Assembly: GCA_020852705.1 (NCBI GenBank)
Contig: JADZAP010000012.1
Coordinates: forward strand, 1 to 64,000
DNA from: Ignavibacteria bacterium
Lineage (GTDB): Bacteria > Bacteroidota > Ignavibacteria > Tepidaquicellales > OLB5
Length of the DNA: 64,000 nt
Reading direction: 5' to 3'
Of this stretch, positions 53,678-63,742 are shown one piece after another; the stretch's first letter is position 1, and every line of letters starts with the position of its first letter. The position numbers and the translations under genes are program-made. The notes beneath the pieces were generated by a model that did not search any database, had not been told where the DNA came from, and saw only the letters and a program-made list of their open reading frames with translations.

Positions 53678-53784
53678 AACAACTCCTATTACCTAATCTC
53701 AGGTAAAATTAAAATTTCTATATTAACAAAACGCTAAAATAATGAAAAATTTAAAGATATTCAAGGTTTGTTATAATATACACA

Positions 53785-54906
53785 TCACTTTTTAGTAATT
53801 TTACCATCCTTTTCAATTATCAATGCAGTTTCAGGAAAATCGCTTTCTGTAACTCTTTTCATTAATTCTATTGCTGAATATTCCTCATCAAAAACAGGAA
53901 ATCCTCTTTTTATCTGTTTAAAAGGGAATATTCTGCCATGCGAAAAATTACCGTTTTTTTCGATATATACTTTTAATAATGGAGCCAGTCCAAGGTTATC
54001 GCTTAAGCCAAATTTTCCGTATGTACAAAAATTACCCAGGCTGTAAGCTATAATTTTATTTTTATAAAGCTCTATTCCGCGGGGCACATGCGGACCTTGT
54101 CCAAAAACAACATCCGCTCCGGCATCTATCATTTCATGTGAAAATTTGTAAACATCCCCCCTATCTTCACCTAAATAAAATTCTCGTTTTTTAGGAACGT
54201 GAATAGAACCTGAACCTTCCGCTCCTCCATGAAAAGCTACAATTAAAATATCACAAGTCTTTTTTAATTCAGTAACAATATTAGCCGCAGCTTTATGATC
54301 ATTTATATTTAATGTTCCAATATTAGGTGCAAATCCAGTGAAACCAAATCTGATTCCATCTTTAACAAATATACATGTTGGTGCTGTTAATTGACCTCCA
54401 TACATTATACCATATCTTTTAAGTGTTTCCTGTGTTGATTTTCGTCCAATATCACCCATATCACCGCTATGATTATTGGCAAGATTCATAATATCAAAAC
54501 CTGTATTTTTTATATATTCAGCATAATGCTCAGGCATTCTGAAAGCAACACAATTTGATGGATTGGCACATTTTTTTGGAGTACCTCCTTTATCAAGAAG
54601 CGTTCCTTCTAAGTTACCAATTGTAACATCTGCCGAAAGAAGAATATCGGCTGGATCAGACAATATATCTTTACCATCATCAGGCGGAAGCGAAGCTGAA
54701 GAAGGATAGTTAGTACCAAGCATCATATCACCAACCATAATAATTGAATATAATGAGTCGGTCTCTCTGTTCTTTTGAGAAAGGATACTATCCTGTTTCT
54801 TATCGTTGGTGTTATTTTTATCAACTGAAGGGTCATTTTTGCTGCACATAAAAGCAAAAGTAAAGAATATTGAAACTAAAATATATAATAAAATCTGCTT
54901 TTTCAA
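53785..54906 (-). CDS. CapA-like (PGA_cap) lipoprotein
   Basis: 373 residues. Lipoprotein signal ending FTFAFMC (Cys 21). The metallophosphatase-like CapA fold shows MVGDMMLGTNYP, GNLEGTLLDKG, MNLANNHSGDMG, VAFHGGAEGSG and FGQGPHVPRGIELY. CapA proteins take part in poly-gamma-glutamate capsule formation, but most free-standing homologues have no proven role. It lies 3 nt downstream of lgt. Confidence 0.85.
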   Translation of the reverse strand: MKKQILLYILVSIFFTFAFMCSKNDPSVDKNNTNDKKQDSILSQKNRETDSLYSIIMVGDMMLGTNYPSSASLPPDDGKDILSDPADILLSADVTIGNLEGTLLDKGGTPKKCANPSNCVAFRMPEHYAEYIKNTGFDIMNLANNHSGDMGDIGRKSTQETLKRYGIMYGGQLTAPTCIFVKDGIRFGFTGFAPNIGTLNINDHKAAANIVTELKKTCDILIVAFHGGAEGSGSIHVPKKREFYLGEDRGDVYKFSHEMIDAGADVVFGQGPHVPRGIELYKNKIIAYSLGNFCTYGKFGLSDNLGLAPLLKVYIEKNGNFSHGRIFPFKQIKRGFPVFDEEYSAIELMKRVTESDFPETALIIEKDGKITKK

Positions 54907-54909
54907 AAT

Positions 54910-55791
54910 TTACTTTGCTGATTTATTAGATTGCTTTGTTTTAACTTTTTCTTTTAACATAAAAGTTGTTGGTTTACGCATATATAACCATATTCCCAAT
55001 CCGATAAGAACAATTGAAATTAATTGTGCTTCGGAAAGTCCAAAAAGATATCTAGGATTAAGTCTTATAAATTCTACCAAAAGTCGTGAGGCACCTGAAA
55101 GTATTAAATAAAGACCAAATAATTTACCGTCACCTAAGAAGACCTCTCTTTTTTTCCATAACAGCCAGAATATAAGTGCCCCAAAAATAAATTCATAAAC
55201 TGGTGTAGGGTGGCATAAAGTATTATCGGGTACAACTCCGCCAAATTTTGCTGCTATATCACTTCCCCTAAATGCTATAGATGGAGGTAAAGTACCTTTT
55301 GAGTAATCTGTTCCCCAAGGAACCCAGGACATAAATTCAGATACTGGTAAACCATAATCACCATCACCTGAAAGGTGACAGCCAATTCTTGCTATACCAT
55401 AACCAATTGCAAGCGAAGGAGCAGCTGCATCGCATATTCTTAAAAAAGGTATTTTTTTTGAACGGCTGTAAAAATAAATAAGCGCTGTTGCCAGAATTAA
55501 CCCCCCGTAGAATGTTAATCCGGCAGGCGAAAAAAGTCCATCAGTTGAAAATATTTTTGAAGCAGGCATTGAAGTTATTGATTTCCATTCTTCAATAACA
55601 TACAGCAATTTTGAGCCAACTACACCTCCTACCAGGGCAATAAATGTAATATTTACCGCAGTTCCTTCTTCTAATTTTTTTCTTTTAAATTCTCGCTGAA
55701 GGAGCCAGCTGGCAACTATAAAACAAATACCAAGCATTAATCCGTAACTATAAACCGGTATTGGACCAAGCTGAAATAATTTTGGGATCAT
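54910..55791 (-). CDS. lgt: Prolipoprotein diacylglyceryl transferase
   Basis: 293 residues, seven membrane helices. The Lgt signature appears as GIARIGCHLSGDGDYG, with HPTPVYEF and YSYGLMLGICF near the start. It adds the lipid to the Cys of prolipoproteins, such as those encoded at 47386, 53785 and 23182. The tail (275-293) is basic. Confidence 0.92.
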   Translation of the reverse strand: MIPKLFQLGPIPVYSYGLMLGICFIVASWLLQREFKRKKLEEGTAVNITFIALVGGVVGSKLLYVIEEWKSITSMPASKIFSTDGLFSPAGLTFYGGLILATALIYFYSRSKKIPFLRICDAAAPSLAIGYGIARIGCHLSGDGDYGLPVSEFMSWVPWGTDYSKGTLPPSIAFRGSDIAAKFGGVVPDNTLCHPTPVYEFIFGALIFWLLWKKREVFLGDGKLFGLYLILSGASRLLVEFIRLNPRYLFGLSEAQLISIVLIGLGIWLYMRKPTTFMLKEKVKTKQSNKSAK

Positions 55792-56217
55792 TTAATATTG
55801 AGATATATTTTCTGTTTTAATTTCTATAAAACTTTTTCTTGATATGTGTGATAACTTTATAGGCGATACTTTTGATCTTAAAATACTCATTCTGAATTTG
55901 GTTTTATCAGAATCCTTTTTATCAACTGTAATACAGTATTCTGTGTTTTTAAAGTCATACATTCTGTATTCGTATCCAGCAAATCCGCTGTTTGAAAGGT
56001 CACTTACAGGTGCTGAAAAACCAAGTATATTAAAGAACAGATTTTTATTTTCTTGTTCTTGCTCTATTTTTAATAAATACTTAAAAGTTAAAAATTCTTT
56101 TGTAGTTTGAAACCTAAAAGAAATAAAATCCATTTTTTTTACTTCATCATATTCCTTAGAAATTGTTAGTTTATATTCAAACCTTTTTGGAGGTGGTTTT
56201 ACTTTCTTGGTTCTCAT
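55792..56217 (-). CDS. Hypothetical protein between hisS and lgt
   Basis: 141 residues, basic N-terminus (RTKKVKPPPKRFEYKLTISKEY), mixed alpha/beta, no signal or membrane segment. No family recognised. It overlaps the hisS stop by 4 nt and abuts the lgt start, so it is part of the operon. Confidence 0.6.
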   Translation of the reverse strand: MRTKKVKPPPKRFEYKLTISKEYDEVKKMDFISFRFQTTKEFLTFKYLLKIEQEQENKNLFFNILGFSAPVSDLSNSGFAGYEYRMYDFKNTEYCITVDKKDSDKTKFRMSILRSKVSPIKLSHISRKSFIEIKTENISQY

Positions 56218-57476
56218 TTGTTAAATTCCAATAATTTTTCTGCTAGTTCGCTAAAAGGTACACTATATTGAGAGCTGTTTTCCATATTTTTAAGCTGACC
56301 GGCATTTTTTTCAAGTTCATCATCGCCAACTATGTAAACAAACTGAACACCAAGCCTGTTTGCATCTCTCATTTGTGCTTTAAAGCTGCGATTCAACAGG
56401 TCAATTTCGCTAGGAATATTTTTTGCTCTTAATTCATTCATAATTTCATACGATTTCATTCTGGCAATATCATTTAAAGCAATAAAATAGATTAGTGGTT
56501 TATTTATTTTACCAAAAGTAAAACCATTTTTTTCTGCTGCAATTATTATTCTTTCTATACCGCTGCCAAAACCTGCACCAGGCGTTTCCTTGCCTCCAAG
56601 TTGTTCAATAAGCATATCATATCTCCCGCCACCGCCAATTGCATCTTGTGAACCAAGAGATTGCGATACAAATTCAAATGTTGTATCGGTATAATAATCA
56701 AGTCCCCTAACAAGCCGAAAATCTATTTCATAATTAATCTTGAGATTTTCGAGTTCATTTATTACTTTATTAAATCTTAATTTTGATTCCTCACCAAGAG
56801 TATCAAGTATTTTGGGAGCATTTTCAGTAATTTGTCTGTCGTTTTTATCTTTTGAATCAAGTATTCTTAAAGTATTTGTTTCAAAACGTCTTTTAGAATC
56901 TTCTGAAAGATCATTTATGTAATTTGCTAAAAAATCTTTTAATACATTAATATAATGTTTCCTTTCATTAGGTTTTCCAATTGAATTTATCTTAATTGTA
57001 TAATTCTCTATTCCGCATCGGTTGTAAACTTCTTTTGCCATTAAAATCAACTCAACATCTGTATAAAAACTATTGCTTCCAATAATTTCAGCACCAAACT
57101 GTGTATGTTCTCGGAATCTTCCGGCTTGGGGTTTTTCGTGCCGGAACATATTTGTTATATAAAACAATTTGTGAAATGGGGATTCGTTAATCATAGAGTT
57201 TTCAATTAAAGCCCGCATTACAGGTGCAGTACCTTCAGGTTTTAGAGTCATTGAATCGCCGCTTTTATCCTCAAATGTATACATTTCTTTGCCAACAATA
57301 TCAGTATCATTGCCTACTCCCCTTTTAAAAAGTTCGGTATTTTCAAAAGTAGGTGTTCTAATTTCAGAAAAGTTAAATACTGCTGAAACTTCTCTTATGA
57401 TACGCTCAATATAATGCCATTTATAAATGTCCTTTGGCAATATGTCTTTTGTACCTTTTGGCTTTTTGAAATTCAT
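56214..57476 (-). CDS. hisS: Histidyl-tRNA synthetase
   Basis: 420 residues. Class II motifs: PKGTKDILP at the start, motif 2 FRHEKPQAGRFREHTQFGAEIIG, histidine-binding LVRGLDYYTDTTFEF and GGGRYD, motif 3 GAGFGSGIERI. The C-terminal anticodon-binding domain follows. It charges tRNA-His. Confidence 0.96.
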   Translation of the reverse strand: MNFKKPKGTKDILPKDIYKWHYIERIIREVSAVFNFSEIRTPTFENTELFKRGVGNDTDIVGKEMYTFEDKSGDSMTLKPEGTAPVMRALIENSMINESPFHKLFYITNMFRHEKPQAGRFREHTQFGAEIIGSNSFYTDVELILMAKEVYNRCGIENYTIKINSIGKPNERKHYINVLKDFLANYINDLSEDSKRRFETNTLRILDSKDKNDRQITENAPKILDTLGEESKLRFNKVINELENLKINYEIDFRLVRGLDYYTDTTFEFVSQSLGSQDAIGGGGRYDMLIEQLGGKETPGAGFGSGIERIIIAAEKNGFTFGKINKPLIYFIALNDIARMKSYEIMNELRAKNIPSEIDLLNRSFKAQMRDANRLGVQFVYIVGDDELEKNAGQLKNMENSSQYSVPFSELAEKLLEFNK

Positions 57477-57545
57477 TTTCCTCTAAATTTTATAAAGCAA
57501 TATAGTTTTCATATTCCGCAAAATCTATGAAAAACAGCATATATT

Positions 57546-57570
57546 TTATGAATTTTCTTAAAATTCATAA
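57546..57570. promoter_or_regulatory. Perfect inverted repeat between hisS and the HAD gene
   Basis: TTATGAATTTT-CTT-AAAATTCATAA, 11-bp arms with a 3-nt spacer, in the 182-bp gap between divergent genes. It has operator-like symmetry; there is no T tail on either side. Confidence 0.4.
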
Positions 57571-57658
57571 ATTACTATATTGTTTAAGTTTCCTCTCAAA
57601 CAAACCAGTAAAATATATATAATATTTAAAAATTTATTTATTAAATAAAAATTTCTTT

Positions 57659-58342
57659 ATGATAAAAGCTGTAATATTTGATCTAGATAATACACTCATA
57701 GATTTCATGAGAATGAAAAATACTGCTGTTGAAGCTGCAATAAAAGCAATGATAGATGCGGGGCTTGATTTTTCATATAATGAAATACGAACTAAAATTG
57801 ATGAAATTTATTCCGAGAAAGGTATTGAATACCAGCAAGTATTTGATAATCTTCTTAATCATTTTATTGGGAAAGTTGACTATAAAATTCTTTCAGCAGG
57901 TGTGGTAGCATACAGAACAGCTCGCGAAGCAGAACTTAATACTTATCCAAAAGTGATACCTACTTTAATTAAACTTATTAAAAATGGTGTAAAATTAGGA
58001 GTAGTAAGCGATGCACCCAGTAAAGAAGCATGGCTTAGACTTACCTACATTGGGCTGCATCACATGTTTGATGCTATTGTTACATTTGATGATTCATTAG
58101 AAAGAAAACCTGCCCCCGGTCCGTTTAAGCTTGTATTAAAAAAACTTGAAGTTGAACCTGAAAATGCTTTAATGGTAGGCGACTGGGCTGAGCGGGATGT
58201 TGTTGGAGCTAAAAGTGTTGGTATGAAAACAGCATTTGCCCGCTATGGAGATACATTTGATACACAAAAACATGAAGCTGATTACGAGATAAACTCAGTT
58301 GCAGAAATTTTGGAAATTGTGAAAAAGGAGAATGGAAAATGA
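57659..58342 (+). CDS. HAD-superfamily hydrolase
   Basis: 227 residues. Motif I DLDNTLIDF (8-16), motif II VVSDAPS, motif III with RKPAPGPF, motif IV VGDWAERDVVGA. A helical cap lies between motifs I and II. It is probably a small-molecule phosphatase; substrate unknown. Its stop overlaps the acpS start by 4 nt (ATGA). Confidence 0.87.
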   Translation: MIKAVIFDLDNTLIDFMRMKNTAVEAAIKAMIDAGLDFSYNEIRTKIDEIYSEKGIEYQQVFDNLLNHFIGKVDYKILSAGVVAYRTAREAELNTYPKVIPTLIKLIKNGVKLGVVSDAPSKEAWLRLTYIGLHHMFDAIVTFDDSLERKPAPGPFKLVLKKLEVEPENALMVGDWAERDVVGAKSVGMKTAFARYGDTFDTQKHEADYEINSVAEILEIVKKENGK

Positions 58343-58701
58343 TAAAAGGTATAGGAATAGATATAATAGAAGTTAGCCGGATTAAAAATTTAATGGATAA
58401 ATACGGCGATAAGTTTTTTAATCGTATTTTAACTGAAAATGAAATTGCTTATTGTAAAAAATTCAGTGATTCTGAACTTCATTTCGCCGGCAGATTTGCT
58501 TCTAAAGAAGCATATAGCAAAGCTATTGGGACAGGTATTTCAAAGGATTTTGGATGGAAAGATGTAGAAATACTTAATGATAATAGAGGAAAACCATATA
58601 TTAATCACACCAAAGATACATCTTACTCACAATTAAAATTTCATATCAGCATTTCACATACAAAACAATATGCAAGTGCAGTTGTTGTTTGTGAAGAATA
58701 A
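58339..58701 (+). CDS. acpS: Holo-[acyl-carrier-protein] synthase
   Basis: 120 residues. IGIDIIEVSRIKNLM (5-19) and RFASKEAYSKAIGTG are the AcpS motifs, with HISISHTKQYASAVVV at the end. It moves phosphopantetheine from CoA to ACP. It is coupled to the HAD gene and ends one base before the convergent DUF1460 gene, without a visible terminator. Confidence 0.94.
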   Translation: MIKGIGIDIIEVSRIKNLMDKYGDKFFNRILTENEIAYCKKFSDSELHFAGRFASKEAYSKAIGTGISKDFGWKDVEILNDNRGKPYINHTKDTSYSQLKFHISISHTKQYASAVVVCEE

Positions 58702-58702
58702 T

Positions 58703-59587
58703 TTAGATCTCCATCGGTCTGGCTATCATAATGCCTGTTTTCTTTGAATCTGATGCTACGTAATCCTGCAATTCCTCATTTGAAATGATGACTTTTTTGC
58801 TTTTACTTGATGCATGCATAAAAAATGTTCCACCGTTTTCCTTGTAAATATAACCTGTATGAGTTACATCTAAACCCTTTATATTTGTAGTTGTTGCAAT
58901 AATATCCCCTGTTTTCATAAGGTCGTATAATCTTGAAATATCATTTGTCGGAATGAAATAGTAATTTCTGGAATTAATTGCTTCTTCAGCGGCTTTTACA
59001 CCATCAAGCTCAGTTGAGTTTGCTAATTGTTTATATGCTTTTGTATGAGTTGTCATAAAATTAATATTTTTACTGTACTCAACTCCACCAATTTCTGCAG
59101 TAATATTTTTTACTATACCTTTTGCTTCATTATCCCAAATCCAGTCACAAAAATAATGTAAACGGCTGGAATAACCATCAATTAAACCATCACGATACCT
59201 AATTTTCTTCAATTCAGACTTGTAATCATCAAATGTTGTTTTATCTAGTTTAATACAACGGGCAAAAGTTAGACAGTTTTCTACAAATGTTACACAATCT
59301 AGTCCTGTTAAATCAATTACTAAGCTTTCGCTCATATTTTTATCAAGAGTTCCGGCAACATAATCCGTATCAATAAAAGATTTGCCTACCTCAGCAATCA
59401 CATCGCCAATTGGCTCAGATTTTATTCCTGCATCAATAAATGCCTTAAATTTCTTTTTGCATAAAATCTCATCATAATCATCCCAAAATGGTCTATTAAA
59501 TGATTTTAATGTTTGCGGTATTGCACTTAAAAATATAGCACTTAATGCTGAAGATTTAATGAATTTTCTGCGTGATATTTTTGACAT
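58703..59587 (-). CDS. DUF1460 (amidase-like) exported protein
   Basis: 294 residues. A twin-arginine-like signal (SRRKFIKSSALSAIFLSAIP) opens the protein. The NlpC/P60-like DUF1460 fold has TGLDCVTFVENCLTFARC (catalytic Cys) and VTHTGYIYKENGGTFFMHASS (His). Related proteins cleave N-acetylmuramoyl-L-alanine bonds in the cell wall. It lies 16 nt after dnaB. Confidence 0.83.
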   Translation of the reverse strand: MSKISRRKFIKSSALSAIFLSAIPQTLKSFNRPFWDDYDEILCKKKFKAFIDAGIKSEPIGDVIAEVGKSFIDTDYVAGTLDKNMSESLVIDLTGLDCVTFVENCLTFARCIKLDKTTFDDYKSELKKIRYRDGLIDGYSSRLHYFCDWIWDNEAKGIVKNITAEIGGVEYSKNINFMTTHTKAYKQLANSTELDGVKAAEEAINSRNYYFIPTNDISRLYDLMKTGDIIATTTNIKGLDVTHTGYIYKENGGTFFMHASSKSKKVIISNEELQDYVASDSKKTGIMIARPMEI

Positions 59588-59603
59588 TACAATTTAATAT
59601 AAA

Positions 59604-61061
59604 TTAAAACGGTGAATCATTCGGAACATAGTATGAAGGTACTTCTTCAAATGCCCTATTTTCAAATTTAGCATAATTATTAATAAACGTTAGTTTAGTT
59701 TCGCCAATAGGACCATTTCGTTGTTTGCCAACAATAATTTCAGCTAAACCTTGTACTTCATGATATTTGGGATCATCTTTGCTTATATAAACCTCAGGTC
59801 GGTTTATAAATATAACCACATCAGCATCCTGCTCAATAGCACCTGACTCTCTTAGATCCGAAAGCTGAGGCCGCTTTTCCTTCCCTGCACGTTCTTCAAC
59901 TTTTCGGCTCAACTGTGATAATGCAATTACTGGTATATTCAGTTCCTTAGCTAATTGTTTTAATCCGCGGGTTATGTATGCTATTTCAAGATGTCTATCT
60001 AAGTTTCCTTTGTTTGAAACTTCCATAAGCTGAAGGTAATCAACTATTATCATATCAATATTTTCCAAAGTTTTCATTCTTCTGGCTTTTGAACGTAATT
60101 CCAGAAGACTTAAGGGGGAGGACTCATCAATTATTAAGTTAATTTTATTACCCATAAGCCGAGGGGTTTGTTTTGCAATTTTATTCCAGTCAGATTCAGG
60201 CAGTCTGCCAGTTTTTAACTTTGCAATATCAACTCTAGACTCCAGACAAATAAATCTTAATGAAAGCTCACGGTTGCTCATTTCAATAGAAAAAATACCT
60301 ATATTTTTGCCATGATCAATTGCAGCATTTCTTGCAAAATTAAGTGCCAGCGCAGTTTTACCATGTGAAGGTCTGCCGGCAATAATAATAAGTTCAGAAT
60401 TTTGAAATCCTCCGGTTAATGCATCAATTTTTTCGTAACCGCTTGGTACACCAAAAACGGTGGAACCTTTTTCATGTCTTTCGTGAATTGATTCAACATA
60501 ATCCATAGTAGCACGGACTTCATCTTTAATATATGAATAATTCTTTTTTTGAAGATAATTAGTAACTTCAAGTATCTCCTGCTGAGCTTTATCTAGCAAA
60601 TTTTCTGTATTTACTGTGGGATCATAACACTTTTCATTAAGAGAATATGTCAGCAAAATCATATCACGTTTTATCCAGTACTCTAATATCTTATGTGCAG
60701 AGTATACTATACTTTCTTGAGATGAAAACGCAGTTGAAAGCTCTGCAAGGTAATACGGTCCGCCAACAGCATCAAGCTCCCCTCTTGATTTTAGCTCCTC
60801 TGTTAAAGTAATAATATCAACAGGTTCGTTTCTATCCTTTAGTTCACTTATAGCTTTAAATATTAGCCCGTTTGCCTGAACATAAAAGTGTTTTGGTGTT
60901 AAAATAGTATTTACTGCATCAATTAAAGCATTATCAATTATCATACCTCCAAGAATATTCATTTCTAGCTCACGGCTATGCGGGGGAACTTTTCCACCGT
61001 AAAGAACTTCTTCGGGTATATTTTTAAGCTCAGTTATATTTGAATTTTTCAGTCTAGCCAT
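59604..61061 (-). CDS. dnaB: Replicative DNA helicase DnaB
   Basis: 485 residues. N-terminal helical domain (PPHSRELEMNILGGMIIDN), then a RecA-type ATPase with AGRPSHGKTALALNFA, MIIVDYLQLM, PVIALSQLSRKVEER and DLRESGAIEQDADVVIFI. It unwinds DNA at the fork. No intein is seen. Confidence 0.96.
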   Translation of the reverse strand: MARLKNSNITELKNIPEEVLYGGKVPPHSRELEMNILGGMIIDNALIDAVNTILTPKHFYVQANGLIFKAISELKDRNEPVDIITLTEELKSRGELDAVGGPYYLAELSTAFSSQESIVYSAHKILEYWIKRDMILLTYSLNEKCYDPTVNTENLLDKAQQEILEVTNYLQKKNYSYIKDEVRATMDYVESIHERHEKGSTVFGVPSGYEKIDALTGGFQNSELIIIAGRPSHGKTALALNFARNAAIDHGKNIGIFSIEMSNRELSLRFICLESRVDIAKLKTGRLPESDWNKIAKQTPRLMGNKINLIIDESSPLSLLELRSKARRMKTLENIDMIIVDYLQLMEVSNKGNLDRHLEIAYITRGLKQLAKELNIPVIALSQLSRKVEERAGKEKRPQLSDLRESGAIEQDADVVIFINRPEVYISKDDPKYHEVQGLAEIIVGKQRNGPIGETKLTFINNYAKFENRAFEEVPSYYVPNDSPF

Positions 61062-61271
61062 TGAAGTAGATGGTAATTAACATTTTCAATTATGTTGTTA
61101 ACATTTTGAACCGTGTTTATTCACATTAATTAACCAAAAATTGACAAAATTTGTTTTATAAATATAAGAGAATATATAGAAAAATAATATTAATTAAAAC
61201 ATATCAGTGGTAATTAAATTAAATTATTTCATAATTTTTATAATGATTTTTAAGTAATATAATATATAAAT

Positions 61272-62114
61272 TTAGTTACTCCCGTGTGTATTTAGCGTTT
61301 TTCCGGTATCTGCTTCATATATTTTTTTGAATTGAAGCATATCTTCCCACGTCAGACGTTTCCAATGGGGATTCCTTAAAAGTGCTGCAGGGTGAAATGT
61401 AACTCTAACTTTCCATCCTTTATATTCATGTGTTTTGCAGCGAATTTTATTTAATGGGTCTTTTGTTTTTAATATTGATTCTGCTGCAACTTTACCCAGT
61501 AATAGAATTAACTTTGGATTTAAAAGTTTAAGCTGTTTATCAAGGTAAGGACGGCATAATTCAACCTCATCGGGAGCGGGATTCCGGTTCCCCGGCGGGC
61601 GGCATTTCAAAATATTACAAATATAAACTTCTTCTCTTTGAAACCCTGTTGCAATAAGTATCTTGTTTAGTAATTGACCTGCTTTACCCACAAATGGCTC
61701 TCCTTGTGCATCTTCATCAGCTCCCGGTGCTTCTCCTATTATTACAACATCCGCATTTTGATTTCCGGTACCAAAAACAAAATTAGTTCGCATTTTACCC
61801 AATCCGCATTTCATACAGGTATTTATCTTACTGTTTAACTCTTCAAGTGTTTCAGAAAATTCCCATTCTTCACGTTTAATATTTTCATTGCCAAATATAT
61901 CTATTTCAGCAATTGCAGCTTTATTGTTAATTTTATTCAGATTATTAACACTTCGTTTGGCATTAACTTTATTCTGCACCGGTTCATTTATTGTTAATTT
62001 ATATCCATCCGGCAGGTTTTTATCTAAATAGAGTTTATCTGAGTAAAACCTGTTAAAGGTTTTTACATATTGTTCAGTATCTGAAATTATTTTTTGTAAT
62101 TTATCGTTGCTCAA
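61272..62114 (-). CDS. Family 4 uracil-DNA glycosylase (iron-sulfur)
   Basis: 280 residues, of which the first 75-80 are a family-unusual extension rich in Lys and Asn. The core has CMKCGLGKMR, GEAPGADEDAQGEPFVGKAGQLLN, CNILKCRPPGNRNP and HPAALLRNP, with four cysteines for the cluster. It removes uracil from DNA. It begins 6 nt after coaBC. Confidence 0.92.
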   Translation of the reverse strand: MSNDKLQKIISDTEQYVKTFNRFYSDKLYLDKNLPDGYKLTINEPVQNKVNAKRSVNNLNKINNKAAIAEIDIFGNENIKREEWEFSETLEELNSKINTCMKCGLGKMRTNFVFGTGNQNADVVIIGEAPGADEDAQGEPFVGKAGQLLNKILIATGFQREEVYICNILKCRPPGNRNPAPDEVELCRPYLDKQLKLLNPKLILLLGKVAAESILKTKDPLNKIRCKTHEYKGWKVRVTFHPAALLRNPHWKRLTWEDMLQFKKIYEADTGKTLNTHGSN

Positions 62115-62120
62115 AATGAA

Positions 62121-63338
62121 TTATAAACCATTAATAATTTTATCAAATATTATCATTGACGCCTCAAATTTTGTCATTAAATTAAATGACCTGGTTTTCA
62201 TTTTTTTATCAATTAATGAAAATACATTTGTATCTGTACCAAAACCTGCACCTTTTATTTTTGGATTGTTTACAACAATCAAATCCAGATTTTTACGCTT
62301 CATTTTTTCTTTGGCATATTTTATTTCATTCTTTGTTTCAAGTGCAAAACCTACAAGTTTAAATTTTTTCTTATTTTTCCCAAGATACTCCAGAATATCA
62401 ACAGTTTTTTCGGTTTCGATCTTTAAATCATTATCATTTTTTTTAATTTTTTCAGATTTAATATATTTCGGTTTAAAATCAGCAACCGCAGCTGACATAA
62501 TTACAATATCAATACCATTTAAATTTTCTTTCACAGCTTTAAACATTTCTGCTGCTGTATTTACATAAATTCTGTTAATTCTTCGGGGTGTTTTTAGTAA
62601 GGTAGGTCCGCTTACCAATGTAACTTCAGCACCTCGTTGCGAAGCAGCTTTTGCTAATGCAAAACCCATTTTCCCGCTTGAGTAATTCCCAATAAATCTT
62701 ACCGAATCTATCGGTTCATAAGTTGGTCCGGCTGTAATAAGTACTTTTTTGCCTTTCAGGTCTTTTTTTACACCGTTTAAATGCTTTAAAGTTTCTTTAT
62801 AAATCGTTTCTGCCTCAGGCAGTCTGCCTATACCACTTAAACCGCTTGCAAGTTCACCGGCTTCAGGTTCAATCACCCAATACCCCAATTCTTTAAGGTC
62901 AGATACATTTCTTGCCGTAACCTCATTCAGATACATATCTTCATCCATAGCCGGTGAAATTATAACCGGGCAACGGGCAGAAAGGACTGCAGCAGTCAAA
63001 AAATTATCGCTAATTCCAAATACCAGCTTTGCAATTGTATTTGCTGTTGCTGGAGCAACTACAAATATATCAGCCCATAAACCGGTATTTACATGATATG
63101 TTTTGGTCTCAACTGTTTCAATATTTTCAGGGGTAACTTCCGGAAACATTTTTACAAATACTTCATTCCCTGATAAAACAGAAAGAGTAACTGGAGATAC
63201 AAAATTTAAAGCGGAAGGAGTCATAATAACTTTGACTTCCGCTCCGCTTTTTTTATATAATCTTACAAGTTCACAGCATTTATAGGCTGCAATTCCACCG
63301 GTAATTCCCAGCAGTATTTTCTTTCCGTTAAGTTCCAT
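62121..63338 (-). CDS. coaBC: Bifunctional phosphopantothenoylcysteine decarboxylase/synthase
   Basis: 405 residues. CoaC part: LGITGGIAAYKCCELVR, PAMDEDMY. CoaB part: ITAGPTYEPIDSVRFIGNYSSGKMG, AAVADFKP. It makes 4'-phosphopantetheine from phosphopantothenate and cysteine. The gene order gmk-rpoZ-coaBC is a common conserved block. Confidence 0.95.
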   Translation of the reverse strand: MELNGKKILLGITGGIAAYKCCELVRLYKKSGAEVKVIMTPSALNFVSPVTLSVLSGNEVFVKMFPEVTPENIETVETKTYHVNTGLWADIFVVAPATANTIAKLVFGISDNFLTAAVLSARCPVIISPAMDEDMYLNEVTARNVSDLKELGYWVIEPEAGELASGLSGIGRLPEAETIYKETLKHLNGVKKDLKGKKVLITAGPTYEPIDSVRFIGNYSSGKMGFALAKAASQRGAEVTLVSGPTLLKTPRRINRIYVNTAAEMFKAVKENLNGIDIVIMSAAVADFKPKYIKSEKIKKNDNDLKIETEKTVDILEYLGKNKKKFKLVGFALETKNEIKYAKEKMKRKNLDLIVVNNPKIKGAGFGTDTNVFSLIDKKMKTRSFNLMTKFEASMIIFDKIINGL

Positions 63339-63417
63339 GCAAATATACTTAAATTTAAAATGCCGGTAGAAGAGATTAAACAGAAATTATAACCTGATTT
63401 AATGAAGTATATAAATA

Positions 63418-63723
63418 TTAATCTTCTTCCGCATCTTCAGATCTGACTCTGAATTCAAGTTCATTATCTAAAAGTTCATCAAGACCCTTTTCTGTTGGTT
63501 TTGGTCGAGTTTCAAACTCTACACTGATATTCATCTTATCTTTGCTAACAACTGTATCATCAGCTTCTTCATCGGCTTTTATTAACGGCTCAACACGCTG
63601 GTTATATTCAAGTTTCTGTTCATCATTTATTTGTCTTGCACGTTTTGCTGCTACAACTACAGCTTCGTAAATATTACCTGCTTTTGATTCTACTTCTTCA
63701 ATTTCAAGTGGGGTAATTTTCAT
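63418..63723 (-). CDS. rpoZ: RNA polymerase omega subunit
   Basis: 101 residues. The omega core is AGNIYEAVVVAAKRARQIN at 16-34, followed by an acidic C-terminal tail. It stabilises the beta' subunit. It lies between gmk and coaBC, as in many genomes of this group. Confidence 0.85.
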   Translation of the reverse strand: MKITPLEIEEVESKAGNIYEAVVVAAKRARQINDEQKLEYNQRVEPLIKADEEADDTVVSKDKMNISVEFETRPKPTEKGLDELLDNELEFRVRSEDAEED

Positions 63724-63742
63724 TTTAATTGCTCCTTAATGT

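Noticed and set aside
53519-53784. Replication origin next to rpmH
   Set aside because: No DnaA-box cluster and no dnaA nearby.
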